A stretch of DNA of 64,000 bases from positions 1,798,501 to 1,862,500 of the forward strand of contig NZ_CP063117.1 of the NCBI RefSeq assembly GCF_014931375.1, in the 5' to 3' direction. The DNA comes from Haemophilus parainfluenzae (GTDB lineage Bacteria > Pseudomonadota > Gammaproteobacteria > Enterobacterales > Pasteurellaceae). The translations under genes and the position numbers were made by a program. Below the pieces are notes generated by a model. That model saw nothing but the letters and a program-made list of their open reading frames with translations. It ran no database searches and had not been told where the DNA came from. Below, piece by piece: positions 1 to 11,000 of this stretch (its first letter is position 1; the number at the start of each line of letters is the position of its first letter).

Positions 1-801
1 ATTGATTTAAAAAATGCCGTGAAATCTGACCGCACTTCCCCACTTTCAGAGGGTGAAAAACAACGCATTATCCACCATTTAAAGCAATTGATGCCATGGC
101 GAAAAGGACCTTATCATTTATTTGATATTCATGTAGATTGCGAATGGCGTTCTGATTTCAAATGGGATCGTGTTTTGCCTCATCTTGCACCATTAAAAGA
201 TCGTACCATTTTAGATGTGGGCTGCGGTAGCGGTTACCATATGTGGCGAATGGTTGGTGAAGGTGCAAAAATGGTGGTGGGTATTGATCCAACCGAACTT
301 TTCCTTTGCCAATTTGAGGCCGTTCGAAAATTATTAAATAATGATCGACGAGCTAACTTAATCCCATTAGGCATTGAAGAAATGCAATCACTTGCGGCAT
401 TTGATACGGTATTCTCAATGGGTGTGCTTTATCATCGTAAATCACCGCTCGATCACCTCACTCAACTAAAAAATCAATTAGTAAAAGGTGGCGAGCTCGT
501 CTTAGAAACCTTAGTGGTTGATGGCGATGTGAATACGGTATTAGTGCCTTCAGATCGCTATGCCAAAATGAAAAACGTATATTTTATTCCTTCTGTTGCT
601 GCACTCATCAATTGGTTGGAAAAAGTCGGCTTTACTAATGTGCGTTGTGTGGATGTCGCCACCACAACATTAGAAGAACAGCGTAAAACGGATTGGTTAG
701 AAAATGAAAGTTTGATTGATTTCTTAGATCCAAATAATCACAGTAAAACTATCGAAGGCTATCAAGCACCAACTCGTGCAGTGATTTTAGCCAATAAATA
801 A
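1..801 (+). CDS. cmoB: tRNA U34 carboxymethyltransferase CmoB, 5' end missing
   Basis: The reading frame is open from base 1, so the gene starts outside the window; 266 residues are visible against about 320 for the family. CmoB transfers a carboxymethyl group from carboxy-S-adenosylmethionine to 5-hydroxyuridine at wobble position 34 of tRNAs, giving cmo5U. Seen: the Rossmann cofactor motif [10 protein letters not shown], followed by [13 protein letters not shown], both typical of CmoB rather than general methyltransferases. The GTG at base 19 is not the true start, because in-frame coding continues upstream. An uptake signal lies within codons 8-11 of the visible part. The gene converges on rlmM and the two share a hairpin terminator. 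Confidence 0.95.
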   Translation: MDLKNAVKSDRTSPLSEGEKQRIIHHLKQLMPWRKGPYHLFDIHVDCEWRSDFKWDRVLPHLAPLKDRTILDVGCGSGYHMWRMVGEGAKMVVGIDPTELFLCQFEAVRKLLNNDRRANLIPLGIEEMQSLAAFDTVFSMGVLYHRKSPLDHLTQLKNQLVKGGELVLETLVVDGDVNTVLVPSDRYAKMKNVYFIPSVAALINWLEKVGFTNVRCVDVATTTLEEQRKTDWLENESLIDFLDPNNHSKTIEGYQAPTRAVILANK

Positions 802-812
802 TTGCTTAAATA

Positions 813-854
813 AAAGAGCGGTCAAAAAATTCAATGTTTTTTTGACCGCTCTTT
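813..854. terminator. Bidirectional terminator between cmoB and rlmM
   Basis: A 17-bp inverted repeat is built from AAAGAGCGGTC plus an A run, paired with a T run plus GACCGCTCTTT, around a short loop. A/T tracts on both sides let it stop transcription of convergent cmoB and rlmM. The core AGAGCGGTC differs by one base from the Haemophilus uptake signal. Confidence 0.8.
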
Positions 855-869
855 GCTTTTCTATTTTAA

Positions 870-1958
870 TTATTTTAATGCAATATGCACCGTAATCTCT
901 TCTCGATCGTGATACAAATGCTTAGCCTGAATATCAAATTCCAGTTCTTTTTCTGCCAACATCACTGCAAGATTTTCTAGGCACAACATCACTTCTTGAT
1001 AACGTTTTTTCATTGGCAATTTCAAGTTGAAAATGGTTTCTCGGCACCAGCCGTTAATCAGCCATTTTCCGATTAAATTGGCTATGCGGCTTGGTTGTTC
1101 CACCATATCACACACAAGCCAATCAATATGCTTGCGTTTTGGTGGTTGGAATTTAAATCCGTCTTCTGGGCAATGTTCTATTCTACCGGTATCATGCAAA
1201 CTGGCCGCCATTTTGCCGTGATCGACCGCATACACAAATAAACCACGTTTCACTAATTGATAGGTCCAGCCGCCAGGGCAAGCTCCAAGATCAACGCCAA
1301 CCATATTTTCATTTAAGCGTTTACTTTCTTCATTTCGAGGAATAAAGGTTAAAATCGCTTCTTCCAATTTTAAAGTTGAACGGCTTGGCGCATCCGCTGG
1401 GAATTTCAAACGTGGTATCCCCATAAAATGGGTAGAGTTATTGCCAAGATAAGAATACCCTACATAGCAGCAATTCGGCTGAGTGAAAAAACAATGTAAA
1501 ATCTGACCGCGCTTTGCATTCGGCTTACCTTGTAACCAACCTTGTTTTTTCAACGCTTGACGTAACGGCACGGTGAATTTTCGGCAAAATGTCGAAAGCT
1601 CTTTGGCTTCATTGGTATCTGCTGTTTCGACAAATAACTCTACCGCTTGCTTAAGATTAATGTCTTCTGCAATATGTTTATATTGAGCAAGAATTGGCGA
1701 GATACGATCTTGAGGATCGAGATTTTCTAAGAGATCTGAAACAACGAGCATTTGACGCGCAAAAATCAAACGATTAAAAGGGATTTCTCGCGCTAAACGA
1801 TCTGCATCACCCGGTTGATAACATTCAAAAATGACATAGCCGCTGTTTTCTACTACGCGAGCAAAACCAAATACACCACGCTCAGAGGCTCGGTCAGTAA
1901 TTTCTGCGGCGACTTCTTTTTCAAAGCCAATTCGACAATATAAGGCTAATTTATTCAT
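870..1958 (-). CDS. rlmM: 23S rRNA C2498 2'-O-ribose methyltransferase RlmM
   Basis: The 362 residues match the usual family length. RlmM methylates the ribose of C2498 in 23S rRNA using S-adenosylmethionine. The C-terminal half is an RrmJ-like Rossmann methyltransferase with cofactor motif [11 protein letters not shown] near residue 220 and the acidic motif CDMVEQP further on. The N-terminal part is the THUMP-like RNA-binding region. The start codon overlaps the end of gcvA by 8 bases, so the two are translated from one transcript, a linkage similar to that of enteric gcvA and rlmM. Confidence 0.95.
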   Translation of the reverse strand: MNKLALYCRIGFEKEVAAEITDRASERGVFGFARVVENSGYVIFECYQPGDADRLAREIPFNRLIFARQMLVVSDLLENLDPQDRISPILAQYKHIAEDINLKQAVELFVETADTNEAKELSTFCRKFTVPLRQALKKQGWLQGKPNAKRGQILHCFFTQPNCCYVGYSYLGNNSTHFMGIPRLKFPADAPSRSTLKLEEAILTFIPRNEESKRLNENMVGVDLGACPGGWTYQLVKRGLFVYAVDHGKMAASLHDTGRIEHCPEDGFKFQPPKRKHIDWLVCDMVEQPSRIANLIGKWLINGWCRETIFNLKLPMKKRYQEVMLCLENLAVMLAEKELEFDIQAKHLYHDREEITVHIALK

Positions 1959-2844
1959 GTTTTCCTAATTTAATTGAATCTTTAATCCATTTTCTAAAGG
2001 CTTGAATTTGTTCATCATCTAAACGATCTAAATGATTGACCACATAGAATGATTTTGGATCCCGCAATTCGGTTGGTAACACAATTTGCAAATGACCGTT
2101 TTCAATTTCTTGCTGAGCCAAAATACGATTAGCTAACGCAATACCCTGCCCATGAACGGCCGCTTGCAATGCCATAAAAGTATGGCTAAATAACGGACCT
2201 TGCTGAATATTCAAATCATCTAATTTGAGATAATCCGCCATCGCTTGCCAGTTATCTCGAGTATGCGTATGAATCAGCGTATGCTTTTTCAAATCATCAG
2301 GGCAACGCACCGGCGTTTTCTCAAGCAATGAAGGTGCAGCTAAAATCACGAGATTTTCTTCGCCTAAACGATCAACCTGTAAGTTCTCCCAATCGCCTTT
2401 GCCATAATAAATGGCAATATCAATTTCTTTATTCAATAAACCTTCATCTTGATCCACGCCCTTCAAGCGCACTTCAATTTCAGGGTGTTGTTTATTAAAA
2501 TCACTCAAATGAGGCACAAGCCATTGAATACCAAAGGTTTGTGGTACGCTAATTGCCAAATGTGGCTCAGCTTTAAGCGTTAATAAACGTTCAGTCGCTT
2601 CATTTAATTTTCGTAACACTTTGTTAATATCAACAAAGTAGGCTTTCCCAAATTCAGTCAATTCGAGCGAACGATTTTTTCGAATAAAAAGCTCAACACC
2701 TAAAAAATCTTCTAATAATTTTATTTGATGGCTCACTGCGGCTTGTGTCACAAAAAGTTCATCTGCCGCTTTTGTGAAGCTTAAATGTCGTGCAGCAGAC
2801 TCGAAAGACTTTAATGAATTCAAGGGAGGCAAACGTTTATACAT
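1951..2844 (-). CDS. gcvA: Glycine cleavage system LysR-type regulator GcvA
   Basis: LysR-family regulator. Residues 1-60 form the winged helix-turn-helix ([15 protein letters not shown] start, [20 protein letters not shown] helix region) and the rest is the effector-binding domain. The ATG at 2844 is preferred over an upstream TTG because GGGAAG lies just before it and the homologues begin MYKRLPPLN. GcvA controls glycine cleavage genes and the GcvB small RNA, and here gcvB is encoded immediately upstream on the opposite strand, which strongly supports the name. The gene overlaps rlmM by 8 bases. Confidence 0.92.
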   Translation of the reverse strand: MYKRLPPLNSLKSFESAARHLSFTKAADELFVTQAAVSHQIKLLEDFLGVELFIRKNRSLELTEFGKAYFVDINKVLRKLNEATERLLTLKAEPHLAISVPQTFGIQWLVPHLSDFNKQHPEIEVRLKGVDQDEGLLNKEIDIAIYYGKGDWENLQVDRLGEENLVILAAPSLLEKTPVRCPDDLKKHTLIHTHTRDNWQAMADYLKLDDLNIQQGPLFSHTFMALQAAVHGQGIALANRILAQQEIENGHLQIVLPTELRDPKSFYVVNHLDRLDDEQIQAFRKWIKDSIKLGKHE

Positions 2845-2933
2845 GATTCTTCCCAACAGCTAAATTTTAGTTTATAATAATAAAAGTTCAATTCGGATTA
2901 GTTTTTTTTATGCGTCAAATAAAAAAACATCAC

Positions 2934-2962
2934 TTGTCCTTCCATCACCTTCTACCTACAAT
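2934..2962 (+). promoter_or_regulatory. gcvB promoter
   Basis: TTGTCC at 2934-2939 and TACAAT at 2957-2962 are separated by 17 bases, with the expected transcription start near 2970. GcvA should bind just upstream between the divergent genes; I cannot place its sites. Confidence 0.7.
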
Positions 2963-2970
2963 ACACCCAT

Positions 2971-3143
2971 ACTTAATGATTGGTAATTCCTTACAAGTTA
3001 ATGAGTTTCAGACTTAAGTATGATGTTGTGTTTGCATATAGTTCGGTTCTCCGAGCTGGAGTAACAATTAAGTTACTCATTTACTTCCTATATATATTAA
3101 ACCATTCTGGTTAAGCGCTGCTCGTTTCGAGCGGCGTTTTTTT
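2971..3143 (+). ncRNA. gcvB: GcvB small regulatory RNA
   Basis: Hfq-dependent small RNA that represses many amino-acid and peptide transport mRNAs. The diagnostic G/U-rich R1 seed TGATGTTGTGTTTGCA at 3020-3035 is present and matches the enteric RNA as I recall it. The 5' end forms a stem with ACTTAA (2971) pairing TTAAGT (3014). A second hairpin, GAGTAAC...GTTACTC, follows, then an ACTTCCT motif as in enteric GcvB. The RNA ends in a GC-rich hairpin with a T run (3116-3143). The position divergent from gcvA is the conserved one. The exact 5' end is inferred from the promoter. Confidence 0.93.
3116..3143 (+). terminator. GcvB terminator
   Basis: The 9-bp stem CGCTGCTCG/CGAGCGGCG (one G-T pair) has a TTT loop and is followed by seven T residues. 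Confidence 0.88.
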
Positions 3144-3326
3144 ATTCTTAGCATTCTAACATAAGCAAAATTTTATTTCCTGACCAACTTCACAAATTTG
3201 AAAATCCAATAAAAATTTTGAGAAATCACAATATTTTTGTGTTTAAAGGTTTTCATAGTTATCGTAATGGTGTAGATTAACTGCATTTCCATTCATAAAA
3301 TTATTTATACAAATTAAGGAAGCAAA

Positions 3327-4358
3327 ATGAAAGACTTAGACTGGAACAATCTTGGATTTAGTTATATCAAAACAGATTACCGATTCATCGCACATTGGAA
3401 AGATGGTAAATGGGATGAAGGTAAACTCACCACCGATAATATGCTACATATCCACGAAGGTTCAACTGCAATTCACTACGGTCAACAATGCTTTGAAGGC
3501 TTAAAAGCCTATCGTTGTAAAGACGGTTCAATCAACTTATTCCGTCCTGATCAAAATGCAAAACGCATGCAACACACCTCTGATCGCTTATTAATGCCAC
3601 AAGTGCCAACAGAATTATTTATCCGTGCTTGTAAAGAAGTGGTGAAAGCAAACCAAGAATGGTTAGGTCCTTACGGATCTGGCGCAACATTATATTTACG
3701 TCCATTCCTCTTTGGTACAGGCGCGAATATCGGTGTAAAAACCGCACCTGAATTTATTTTCTCTGTATTCTGCTGCCCTGTTGGCGCTTATTTCAAAGGT
3801 GGTTTAGCACCATCTAACGTCATTACGACTGATTACGACCGTGCTGCCCCTATGGGTACAGGTGGCGTAAAAGTGGGTGGTAACTATGCTGCAAGCTTAC
3901 TTCCACATGAATTAGCGGCAGAGGCTAGCACATCAGAGCGTAAATTTGCAGATGCGATCTATCTCGATCCAAAAACACATACTAAAATTGAAGAAGTGGG
4001 TGCAGCAAACTTCTTTGGTATCACTAAAGATAATAAATTTATCACTCCTGCATCTGAATCCATTTTACCAAGTATCACCAAATACTCCTTACTTTACATT
4101 GCAAAAGAGCGTTTAGGTATGGAAGCTATCGAAGGTGATGTGTATATCGATCAACTTGATCAATTTGCAGAAGCGGGGGCTTGTGGTACTGCCGCAGTGA
4201 TTACGCCAGTAGGCGGTATTCAACACAAAGGCAAATTCCACGTGTTCTATTCAGAAACTGAAGTAGGTCCTGTCACACGTAAACTTTACAACGAATTAAC
4301 GGGTATCCAATTCGGTGATGTTGAAGCACCTGAAGGCTGGATTGTAAAAGTAGAATAA
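3327..4358 (+). CDS. ilvE: Branched-chain amino acid aminotransferase IlvE
   Basis: A pyridoxal-phosphate fold-type IV aminotransferase that interconverts Leu, Ile and Val with their 2-oxo acids, the last step of their synthesis. The 343 residues fit the longer eukaryote-like BCAT subgroup rather than the 309-residue E. coli type. The cofactor lysine should be K182 in [10 protein letters not shown], and the EVGAANFFG motif that follows is the conserved strand of the family. AAGGA lies before the ATG. The gene stands alone, with GcvB upstream and a hairpin terminator downstream. Proximity to GcvB, which targets amino-acid genes, may be coincidental. Confidence 0.93.
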   Translation: MKDLDWNNLGFSYIKTDYRFIAHWKDGKWDEGKLTTDNMLHIHEGSTAIHYGQQCFEGLKAYRCKDGSINLFRPDQNAKRMQHTSDRLLMPQVPTELFIRACKEVVKANQEWLGPYGSGATLYLRPFLFGTGANIGVKTAPEFIFSVFCCPVGAYFKGGLAPSNVITTDYDRAAPMGTGGVKVGGNYAASLLPHELAAEASTSERKFADAIYLDPKTHTKIEEVGAANFFGITKDNKFITPASESILPSITKYSLLYIAKERLGMEAIEGDVYIDQLDQFAEAGACGTAAVITPVGGIQHKGKFHVFYSETEVGPVTRKLYNELTGIQFGDVEAPEGWIVKVE

Positions 4359-4397
4359 TCTCTTCCTTTCCATCAAAAAGTGAGACTCACGTAATTC

Positions 4398-4436
4398 AAG
4401 GACTAAGTTCTGTCATCTACAGGCTTGGTCCTTTTA
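4398..4436 (+). terminator. ilvE terminator
   Basis: AAGGACTAAG (4398-4407) pairs with CTTGGTCCTT (4424-4433), with one G-T pair, and is followed by a short T run. Confidence 0.7.
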
Positions 4437-4542
4437 GTTTTACACGCTGAGATATCCCTTATTAATAATATTTTTCTCACACAAAATATCTTCAAAATTG
4501 ACCGCACATTTCCCCCTTTTATTGTGTGCCTATATTTCAAAT

Positions 4543-4585
4543 TATGATCTTCATCACAGTTTTATTTGAATAGATCGATTAGAAT
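4543..4585 (+). promoter_or_regulatory. CRP-like site and promoter of oadGAB
   Basis: TATGA-N6-TCACA at 4543-4558 matches nine of the ten core bases of the CRP consensus. TAGAAT at 4580-4585 is a good -10 hexamer, so transcription would start near 4592 and the CRP site would be centred at about -41.5, the class II activator position. No -35 of note is present, which fits activator dependence. This is inferred from sequence only. Confidence 0.55.
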
Positions 4586-4622
4586 AAAATCGTCCATTTT
4601 TTCAAATAAATAAGGAAGAAAA

Positions 4623-4892
4623 ATGATGACTCCCTCAGAGCTTATAGGCGAAGGAATTAACCTGATGTTTTCAGGGATGGGTTTTGTGTTGGTCTTTTTG
4701 CTCATTTTAATTTGGGCAATTGGAGTGATGTCTAAACTTATCAATCGATTCTTTCCTGAACCACAACCCGAACCCAAAACTTCCCCAAATTCAACCGCAC
4801 TTTCTGCGACACCAACTGACGATTTTGAGCGTTTACGTCCTGTGATTGCAGCGGCTATCGCACACCATCGCCGTACCCAACAGTTCAAATAA
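4623..4892 (+). CDS. oadG: Oxaloacetate decarboxylase gamma subunit OadG
   Basis: Small membrane subunit of the Na+-pumping oxaloacetate decarboxylase. It anchors the biotinylated alpha subunit to the membrane beta subunit and contributes to zinc binding. The 89 residues have one hydrophobic segment at about 13-38, a proline-rich linker, and a C-terminal region ending [15 protein letters not shown] with the histidine pair expected of the family. Two ATG codons are adjacent and the first follows AAGGAAG. It is first in a tight operon, 15 bases before oadA. Confidence 0.92.
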   Translation: MMTPSELIGEGINLMFSGMGFVLVFLLILIWAIGVMSKLINRFFPEPQPEPKTSPNSTALSATPTDDFERLRPVIAAAIAHHRRTQQFK

Positions 4893-4907
4893 CATAAGGA
4901 TTTTACT

Positions 4908-6698
4908 ATGACTAAAAAAATTAAAATGACAGAACTGGTGCTTCGTGATGCCCACCAATCACTTTTCGCAACTCGCTTGCGTCTTGATGATATGTTACCA
5001 ATTGCCCATGAATTAGACGATATTGGCTATTGGTCATTGGAAGCTTGGGGCGGTGCAACATTTGATAGCTGTATTCGCTTCTTGGGTGAAGATCCATGGG
5101 TACGTTTGCGTGAATTGAAAAAAGCCTGCCCAAAAACCCCATTACAAATGTTATTACGTGGTCAGAACCTATTAGGCTATCGTCACTATGCTGATGACGT
5201 GGTAGAACGTTTCGTAGAACGTTGTGTAGCGAATGGTATGGATGTTTTCCGCGTATTCGATGCGCTCAATGACCCGCGTAATATGAAAGCAGCGTTGCAA
5301 GCAGTACGTAAATTTGGTGGTCATGCTCAAGGGACATTAAGTTACACAACCAGCCCTGTTCATACCATGCAAACCTGGCTCGACACCACAGAACAATTAC
5401 TTGAAATCGGTATCGACAGTTTGGTCATCAAAGACATGTCAGGTATTTTAAACCCAATGGCGGCTGCAGACTTAGTACGCGAAATCAAAAAACGTTTTGA
5501 CGTTGAATTGCATTTACACTGCCACTCTACTACTGGTATGGCAGAAATGGCGCTATTAAAAGCGGTTGAAGCTGGTGTAGATGGTATTGATACGGCAATT
5601 TCTTCTATGTCAGGCACTTATGGTCACCCTGCAACTGAATCCCTAGTCGCCACCTTACAAGGTACTGAATATGACACCGGTTTGGATATTCCTCGCTTGG
5701 AAAAAATTGCTGCCTATTTCCGTAATGTGCGTAAAAAATATGCCAAATTTGAAGGCCAATTACGCGGTGTAGATAGCCGTATTTTAGTAGCACAAGTGCC
5801 AGGCGGCATGCTTACTAACTTGGAAAACCAACTAAAACAACAAAATGCGTCCGATAAATTAGATTTAGTGTTAGAAGAAATTCCACGCGTACGCAAAGAC
5901 TTGGGCTACATTCCTCTTGTTACACCAACCTCTCAAATTGTTGGTACACAATCGGTCATTAACGTACTTACAGGCGAACGCTACAAAACTATCGCCAAAG
6001 AAACTGCTGGTATTTTAAAAGGTGAATACGGTAAAACGCCTGCACCAGTAGATAGTGCGTTGCAAGCTCGAGTATTAGAAGGCGCTGCGCCAGTAACTGA
6101 CCGTCCAGCCGATCATATTGCGCCTGAAATGTCGAAAATTGAAGCTGAAGTTGCAGAACAAGCTAAAGCGAAAGGCGTGAAATTAGCAGACAATGCTGTG
6201 GATGATGCTTTAATCGTGGCGCTCTTCCCTCAAATTGCGTGGAAATTCTTAGAAAACCGCAACAACCCTGCCGCCTTTGAGCCAGCCCCTACCGGCAATG
6301 AAAGTGCGGTGGAAAATAAACCTGTTTCTAAAGCTGCACCAGCTGCTTCAGGCTCTGCTGTTTATACCGTGGAATTGGAAGGCAAAGCCTTTGTGGTGAA
6401 AGTAAGCGAAGGCGGTGACATCTCTCATGTCGCAACTACTGCTCCGCAAGCTGCGCCACAGGCAGCTCCTGCTCCCGCAACTAGTGGCACACCAGTAACG
6501 GCGCCGATGGCGGGCAATATTTGGAAAGTTGTTGCAACAGAAGGTCAAACCGTAGCAGCTGGCGATGTATTATTCATTCTCGAGGCCATGAAAATGGAAA
6601 CTGAAGTGAAAGCCGCACAGGCTGGTACCGTACGTGGCATTTGCGTCAAAGCTGGTGATGCGGTAGCGGTGGGTGACACCGTGATGACCTTAGCATAA
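4908..6698 (+). CDS. oadA: Oxaloacetate decarboxylase alpha subunit OadA
   Basis: Cytoplasmic carboxyltransferase that moves the carboxyl group from oxaloacetate to biotin. The 596 residues begin with a pyruvate-carboxylase-type barrel ([13 protein letters not shown] near residue 11, then the metal-site motif HLHCHSTTG). An Ala/Pro/Gly linker around 460-525 leads into a biotinyl domain with AMKMET, so biotin attaches at K562. With oadG and oadB it forms the complete Na+ pump. The overall length and domain order are normal. Citrate lyase genes, often beside oad in citrate fermenters, are not in this window, so the source of oxaloacetate here is unknown. Confidence 0.96.
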   Translation: MTKKIKMTELVLRDAHQSLFATRLRLDDMLPIAHELDDIGYWSLEAWGGATFDSCIRFLGEDPWVRLRELKKACPKTPLQMLLRGQNLLGYRHYADDVVERFVERCVANGMDVFRVFDALNDPRNMKAALQAVRKFGGHAQGTLSYTTSPVHTMQTWLDTTEQLLEIGIDSLVIKDMSGILNPMAAADLVREIKKRFDVELHLHCHSTTGMAEMALLKAVEAGVDGIDTAISSMSGTYGHPATESLVATLQGTEYDTGLDIPRLEKIAAYFRNVRKKYAKFEGQLRGVDSRILVAQVPGGMLTNLENQLKQQNASDKLDLVLEEIPRVRKDLGYIPLVTPTSQIVGTQSVINVLTGERYKTIAKETAGILKGEYGKTPAPVDSALQARVLEGAAPVTDRPADHIAPEMSKIEAEVAEQAKAKGVKLADNAVDDALIVALFPQIAWKFLENRNNPAAFEPAPTGNESAVENKPVSKAAPAASGSAVYTVELEGKAFVVKVSEGGDISHVATTAPQAAPQAAPAPATSGTPVTAPMAGNIWKVVATEGQTVAAGDVLFILEAMKMETEVKAAQAGTVRGICVKAGDAVAVGDTVMTLA

Positions 6699-6708
6699 GG
6701 AATGGTCT

Positions 6709-8013
6709 ATGGAGAGTATTATTGCGTTAATTAAAGGGATGGGCATATTCCACCTGCAATGGGGACAAGCAGTAATGATCGCTGTGAGCCTACTGTTGCT
6801 GTGGCTTGCCATCTCGCGCAAATTTGAACCTTTGCTGTTGCTACCAATTGGTTTCGGTGGATTATTGTCAAATATTCCTGAAGCGGGGCTAGCCATGACA
6901 GCATTGGAGAATTTGCTTCATCTCGGCTCACCGGAACAAATTGCGGTAATCGCTGCTCAGTTGGGTGTTTCACCCGATCTTGCTGCGATTAAAACAGCGC
7001 TAAATTCTGTGCCGATATCGATGATAAATCAATTAGAAACGTTATCTGTGGATATGGGTTATAGCGCCGGTATTTTGGCATTGTTCTATAAAGTGGCTAT
7101 CGGTTATGGCATTGCGCCGTTAGTAATTTTCATGGGCGTAGGCGCAATGACAGACTTCGGTCCGTTATTGGCAAATCCGAAAACGTTGCTGCTTGGTGCG
7201 GCTGCTCAATTCGGTATTTTCGCGACCGTACTCGGTGCATTGGCATTGAACTATTTCGGCATTATCGAATTCACGCTCCCACAAGCAGCGTCCATCGGTA
7301 TTATCGGTGGTGCAGACGGCCCGACTGCGATTTACCTCACCAGCAAACTCGCACCGGAATTGCTCGGAGCCATTGCTGTAGCGGCTTATTCCTACATGGC
7401 GTTAGTGCCATTAATTCAGCCACCGATTATGAAAGCATTAACCACCGAAGAAGAACGCAAGATCCGCATGACACAAATGCGTCATGTGAGCAATCGTGAA
7501 AAAGTCTTGTTCCCGGTTATTTTGCTGTTGCTCGTTGGTTTACTCCTACCGGATGCAGCCCCATTACTCGGGATGTTCTGTTTCGGTAATCTCATGCGCG
7601 TGAGTGGCGTCGTTGAACGTTTAAGCGACACCACACAAAACGCCTTGATTAATATCGTAACCATCGTGCTTGGCTTGTCAGTGGGATCTAAACTGATTGC
7701 GGATAAATTCTTGCAACCACAAACACTGGGTATTTTAATTCTTGGCGTGATTGCTTTCGGAATCGGTACGGGTAGCGGTGTATTAATGGCCAAATTGATG
7801 AACAAATTCAGCAAAAATAAAATCAACCCACTCATAGGTTCTGCCGGTGTATCTGCCGTGCCAATGGCGGCGCGCGTATCCAACAAAATCGGATTGGAAG
7901 CGGATAATCAAAACTTCCTACTCATGCACGCCATGGGACCGAATGTTGCCGGTGTAATTGGCTCGGCCATTGCCGCTGGGGTCATGTTAAAATATGTCGG
8001 CACGTTGATGTAA
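6709..8013 (+). CDS. oadB: Oxaloacetate decarboxylase beta subunit OadB
   Basis: Integral membrane subunit of 434 residues that decarboxylates carboxybiotin and pumps Na+ outward. The sequence is almost continuously hydrophobic, with the family's conserved loops: [24 protein letters not shown] around residue 200, and ARVSNK and [18 protein letters not shown] near the end. The ATG follows AAGGA and lies 10 bases after oadA, so it is the last gene of oadGAB. The block is complete and intact. Confidence 0.95.
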   Translation: MESIIALIKGMGIFHLQWGQAVMIAVSLLLLWLAISRKFEPLLLLPIGFGGLLSNIPEAGLAMTALENLLHLGSPEQIAVIAAQLGVSPDLAAIKTALNSVPISMINQLETLSVDMGYSAGILALFYKVAIGYGIAPLVIFMGVGAMTDFGPLLANPKTLLLGAAAQFGIFATVLGALALNYFGIIEFTLPQAASIGIIGGADGPTAIYLTSKLAPELLGAIAVAAYSYMALVPLIQPPIMKALTTEEERKIRMTQMRHVSNREKVLFPVILLLLVGLLLPDAAPLLGMFCFGNLMRVSGVVERLSDTTQNALINIVTIVLGLSVGSKLIADKFLQPQTLGILILGVIAFGIGTGSGVLMAKLMNKFSKNKINPLIGSAGVSAVPMAARVSNKIGLEADNQNFLLMHAMGPNVAGVIGSAIAAGVMLKYVGTLM

Positions 8014-8053
8014 TGTTAAACTGAAAAAACTAAATGAGGTTCATTAAATAACA

Positions 8054-8086
8054 AAAAGAGCGGTCAATTTGACCGCTCTTTTATTT
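8054..8086. terminator. Bidirectional terminator between oadB and aas
   Basis: AAAAGAGCGGTC (8054-8065) pairs perfectly with GACCGCTCTTTT (8071-8082) around a 5-base loop, with T or A tracts on both sides. It is another hairpin made from the AGAGCGGTC variant of the uptake signal. Confidence 0.85.
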
Positions 8087-8099
8087 ATTACGATTTTCT

Positions 8100-11000
8100 T
8101 TACTTAACCAAACTCATCGCCAGATTCTTCGCACCTTTGAAATCCACTTTACCACTTCCGAGCATCGGAATTTCATCCACTAAGAAGACTTGGCTTGGTA
8201 GCATAATCGGCGGAACATTTAATCCTTTAATGCGTTCATTGATTTCATCTAAAGAAAATGCAGACTTAATTAAAAGTACAATGCTCTCGCCTTTTTTATC
8301 ATCGCTCAAGGCAACGGCAACAAATTGAGTTTCTTCATCAAATACTTGTGAAAGTTTCTCTTCCACGCTGCCGAGGCTGATCATTTCGCCGCCGACTTTA
8401 GCAAATCGAGAATAACGATCCACAATGGTAATAAATCCGTTATGATCGATATGGCCTTTATCGCCGGTTTTGTAATAACGTACACCATCAATTTCAACAA
8501 TCACTTCTGCTGTTTTTTCAGGGGCATCCAAATAACCTTTCATGACTTGTCCACCACCAATCAAGATCAAACCGTCTTCGCCGACTGGTAATTCCTGCAA
8601 GCTTTCCGGATCCACAATTTTGATAATGGTGCCCGGTAATGGCATACCTACCGTACCAGCTTGATTGAAGGTAAATTCTTGTAAGGTTTCCGGATCAAGT
8701 AAATTAGGCATATTGACACTAGCTACCGGTGCTGTTTCAGTCGCCCCATAACCTTCGTAAATTTCCAAGCCAAATTTAAGTTTGAAGGCTTCTTTCACAT
8801 CTGCTTTCAATTTTTCGGCACCCGCAATAACCATACGCACGTTTTGTAGCATTAACGGATGGAATTTCTTATTGCGTACATACAATCTAAAGAAAGTTGA
8901 AGTACCAAATAAAATACTCACCCGATGTCGAGCACACATTTTTCCGACTGTCGCCCCATCTGTTGGGTCCGCCACACTCACCATTTTAATCCCTTCACAC
9001 AATGGCAATAAGGTTGTCACGGTTAAGCCAAATGAGTGGAAAATTGGTAAGGAATTCAAAATCACATCATCTTTATGGAAATTTAATAATTCACCGATCT
9101 GTTTAATGTTCGTCAGTAAATTTTTATGGCTTAATTCAATGCCTTTCGGATCACCTTCACTACCACTACTGAATAAGATGGTTGCATTATCTTCCAAGCT
9201 TACGTCTGCAAAGTAACGTAATTTAATCCACCATTGTGGCGCTAAAAACGCCGTTAAAAATGACCGCACTTTATTCACTTTAGTAATCGATTTTCCTAAA
9301 TTTTCCATAAAGAGGGCTTTATCAGCCACCACTTGGCTAAAGTCAAAACCTTTTGCGTTCAACTTATCCAAGAATTTTTCAGAGGTAATGACTTGCGAAA
9401 TGTTGGCTTTTTTCAACGCTTTTTCCATCACTTCAGGGCTTAGCGTATAGTTTAAATTTACTGGTACTTTGCCCATCACCATTAAGGTCATATTGATAAT
9501 TGCCCCGATTGATGAACTTGGTAATAACACACCGACATTTTTTTCATTCCCTAAAGCGACTTTCAAGGTTTTCACAAACATCAATACTGCAGCAATAAAT
9601 TTCAAGTTATTCAGTTTAGTGCCTTGCGCATCCACCGCGGCTTCTTTGAATAAATTTGATTTTGCCGAATTCAACCAATGATGCATTAGCGGTTTACGTT
9701 TACTCATGACTTTTTCCCATACGGAGAAAGAAAGTTCGAGCACTTTTTGCTTCATCGCTGTCGCATCAATAAAGCCATGAATGGGTTTACCAAATGCTAC
9801 TAAAATTTCACGTTTACCTTGGCGTTTAGTTAAATTCTTATAGAAAGAATCCGCACGAGAGAAGCTGCTTCCCCATAATCCACGTAAATAGAAAGGTACA
9901 GTCTTCACATTCTCTAAATCTTTTAATACGTGCTCAAAGCCTTTTTGGAACTCATTGATTTGACCGTTATAGCTGATATGGCCTTCAGGGAATAAAGCCA
10001 CCACTTCACCACGTGCTAAATATTCACGAATGTTTTCAATAGATTCACGACTTGAGCCTCCACCAATTGGGATCACTTTGAAAATACGGAAGAACCAAGT
10101 GAGATACCATTTGTTGTAAATCGGACGATACATCACAAATTTAATCGCACGAGGGCTAGCCGCTTGTAATACTAACCAGTCAATCCAGCTAATATGGTTA
10201 CCTAATAACAACACGCCACCACTTTGTGGAAGATTTTTTAACCCCTCCACATGAAAACGGTAATTTGCTTTTAACGCAAAGAGTAAGAATAAACGCGTAA
10301 ATAAATGGGGTACTTTCGACATGGTATATAAACTTGCAGCAAAACATGCAGCAGAAGTCACTAAGAATAAACCTTGAGTCGAAACATTAAGTTGTACAAA
10401 AACAATGCTTAATAGCAAAAAGACCACCATGAACACGTTTTGCACAAAGTTGTTACCCGCCATAATTTTGCCGCTGATTTTCTCAGGTGCGAAATACTGA
10501 ATAGTTGCATTCAATGGCACGATCAATAAACCGCCAGAGAAACCAAAAACAAAAGAACAAAGTGCTAATACTACTCCACTTTGAGCTAGGGTTAAGAAGA
10601 ATAACGACACACAAATACCCAACGCACCAAGCGGAACAATACCTAACTCAATATGCAAACGAGAAGCACGTCCTGCAAGATATGAACCAAGCGCAAGCCC
10701 TATTCCACTCACCGCAAGAATCGCTTGAATGACAACAGCATTATCTTCATTGAACATCGCTTTATAATGTGCAGGGAACGCTGCCACAATAATTTGTGAC
10801 ACACCCCAAAAGAGACTTAATCCAATGACACTCAACCAAATATTTTGATCTGCTTTTAATGTGCGAACGTTATCTTTTAAATACCCTAAAGAAAGGTATT
10901 TTCTCATATCAAACTGACCATCTGTATTCTCAGCTTCTTGCTTAAAGAATGGGATTTTAAACGCAAAATAGGCTTCTAGTGCACTCAATAATACTAATGC

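Noticed and set aside
4562..4888. Minus-strand open frame opposite oadG
   Set aside because: It is an antisense shadow of oadG, with low-complexity charged residues and no homology I recognise.
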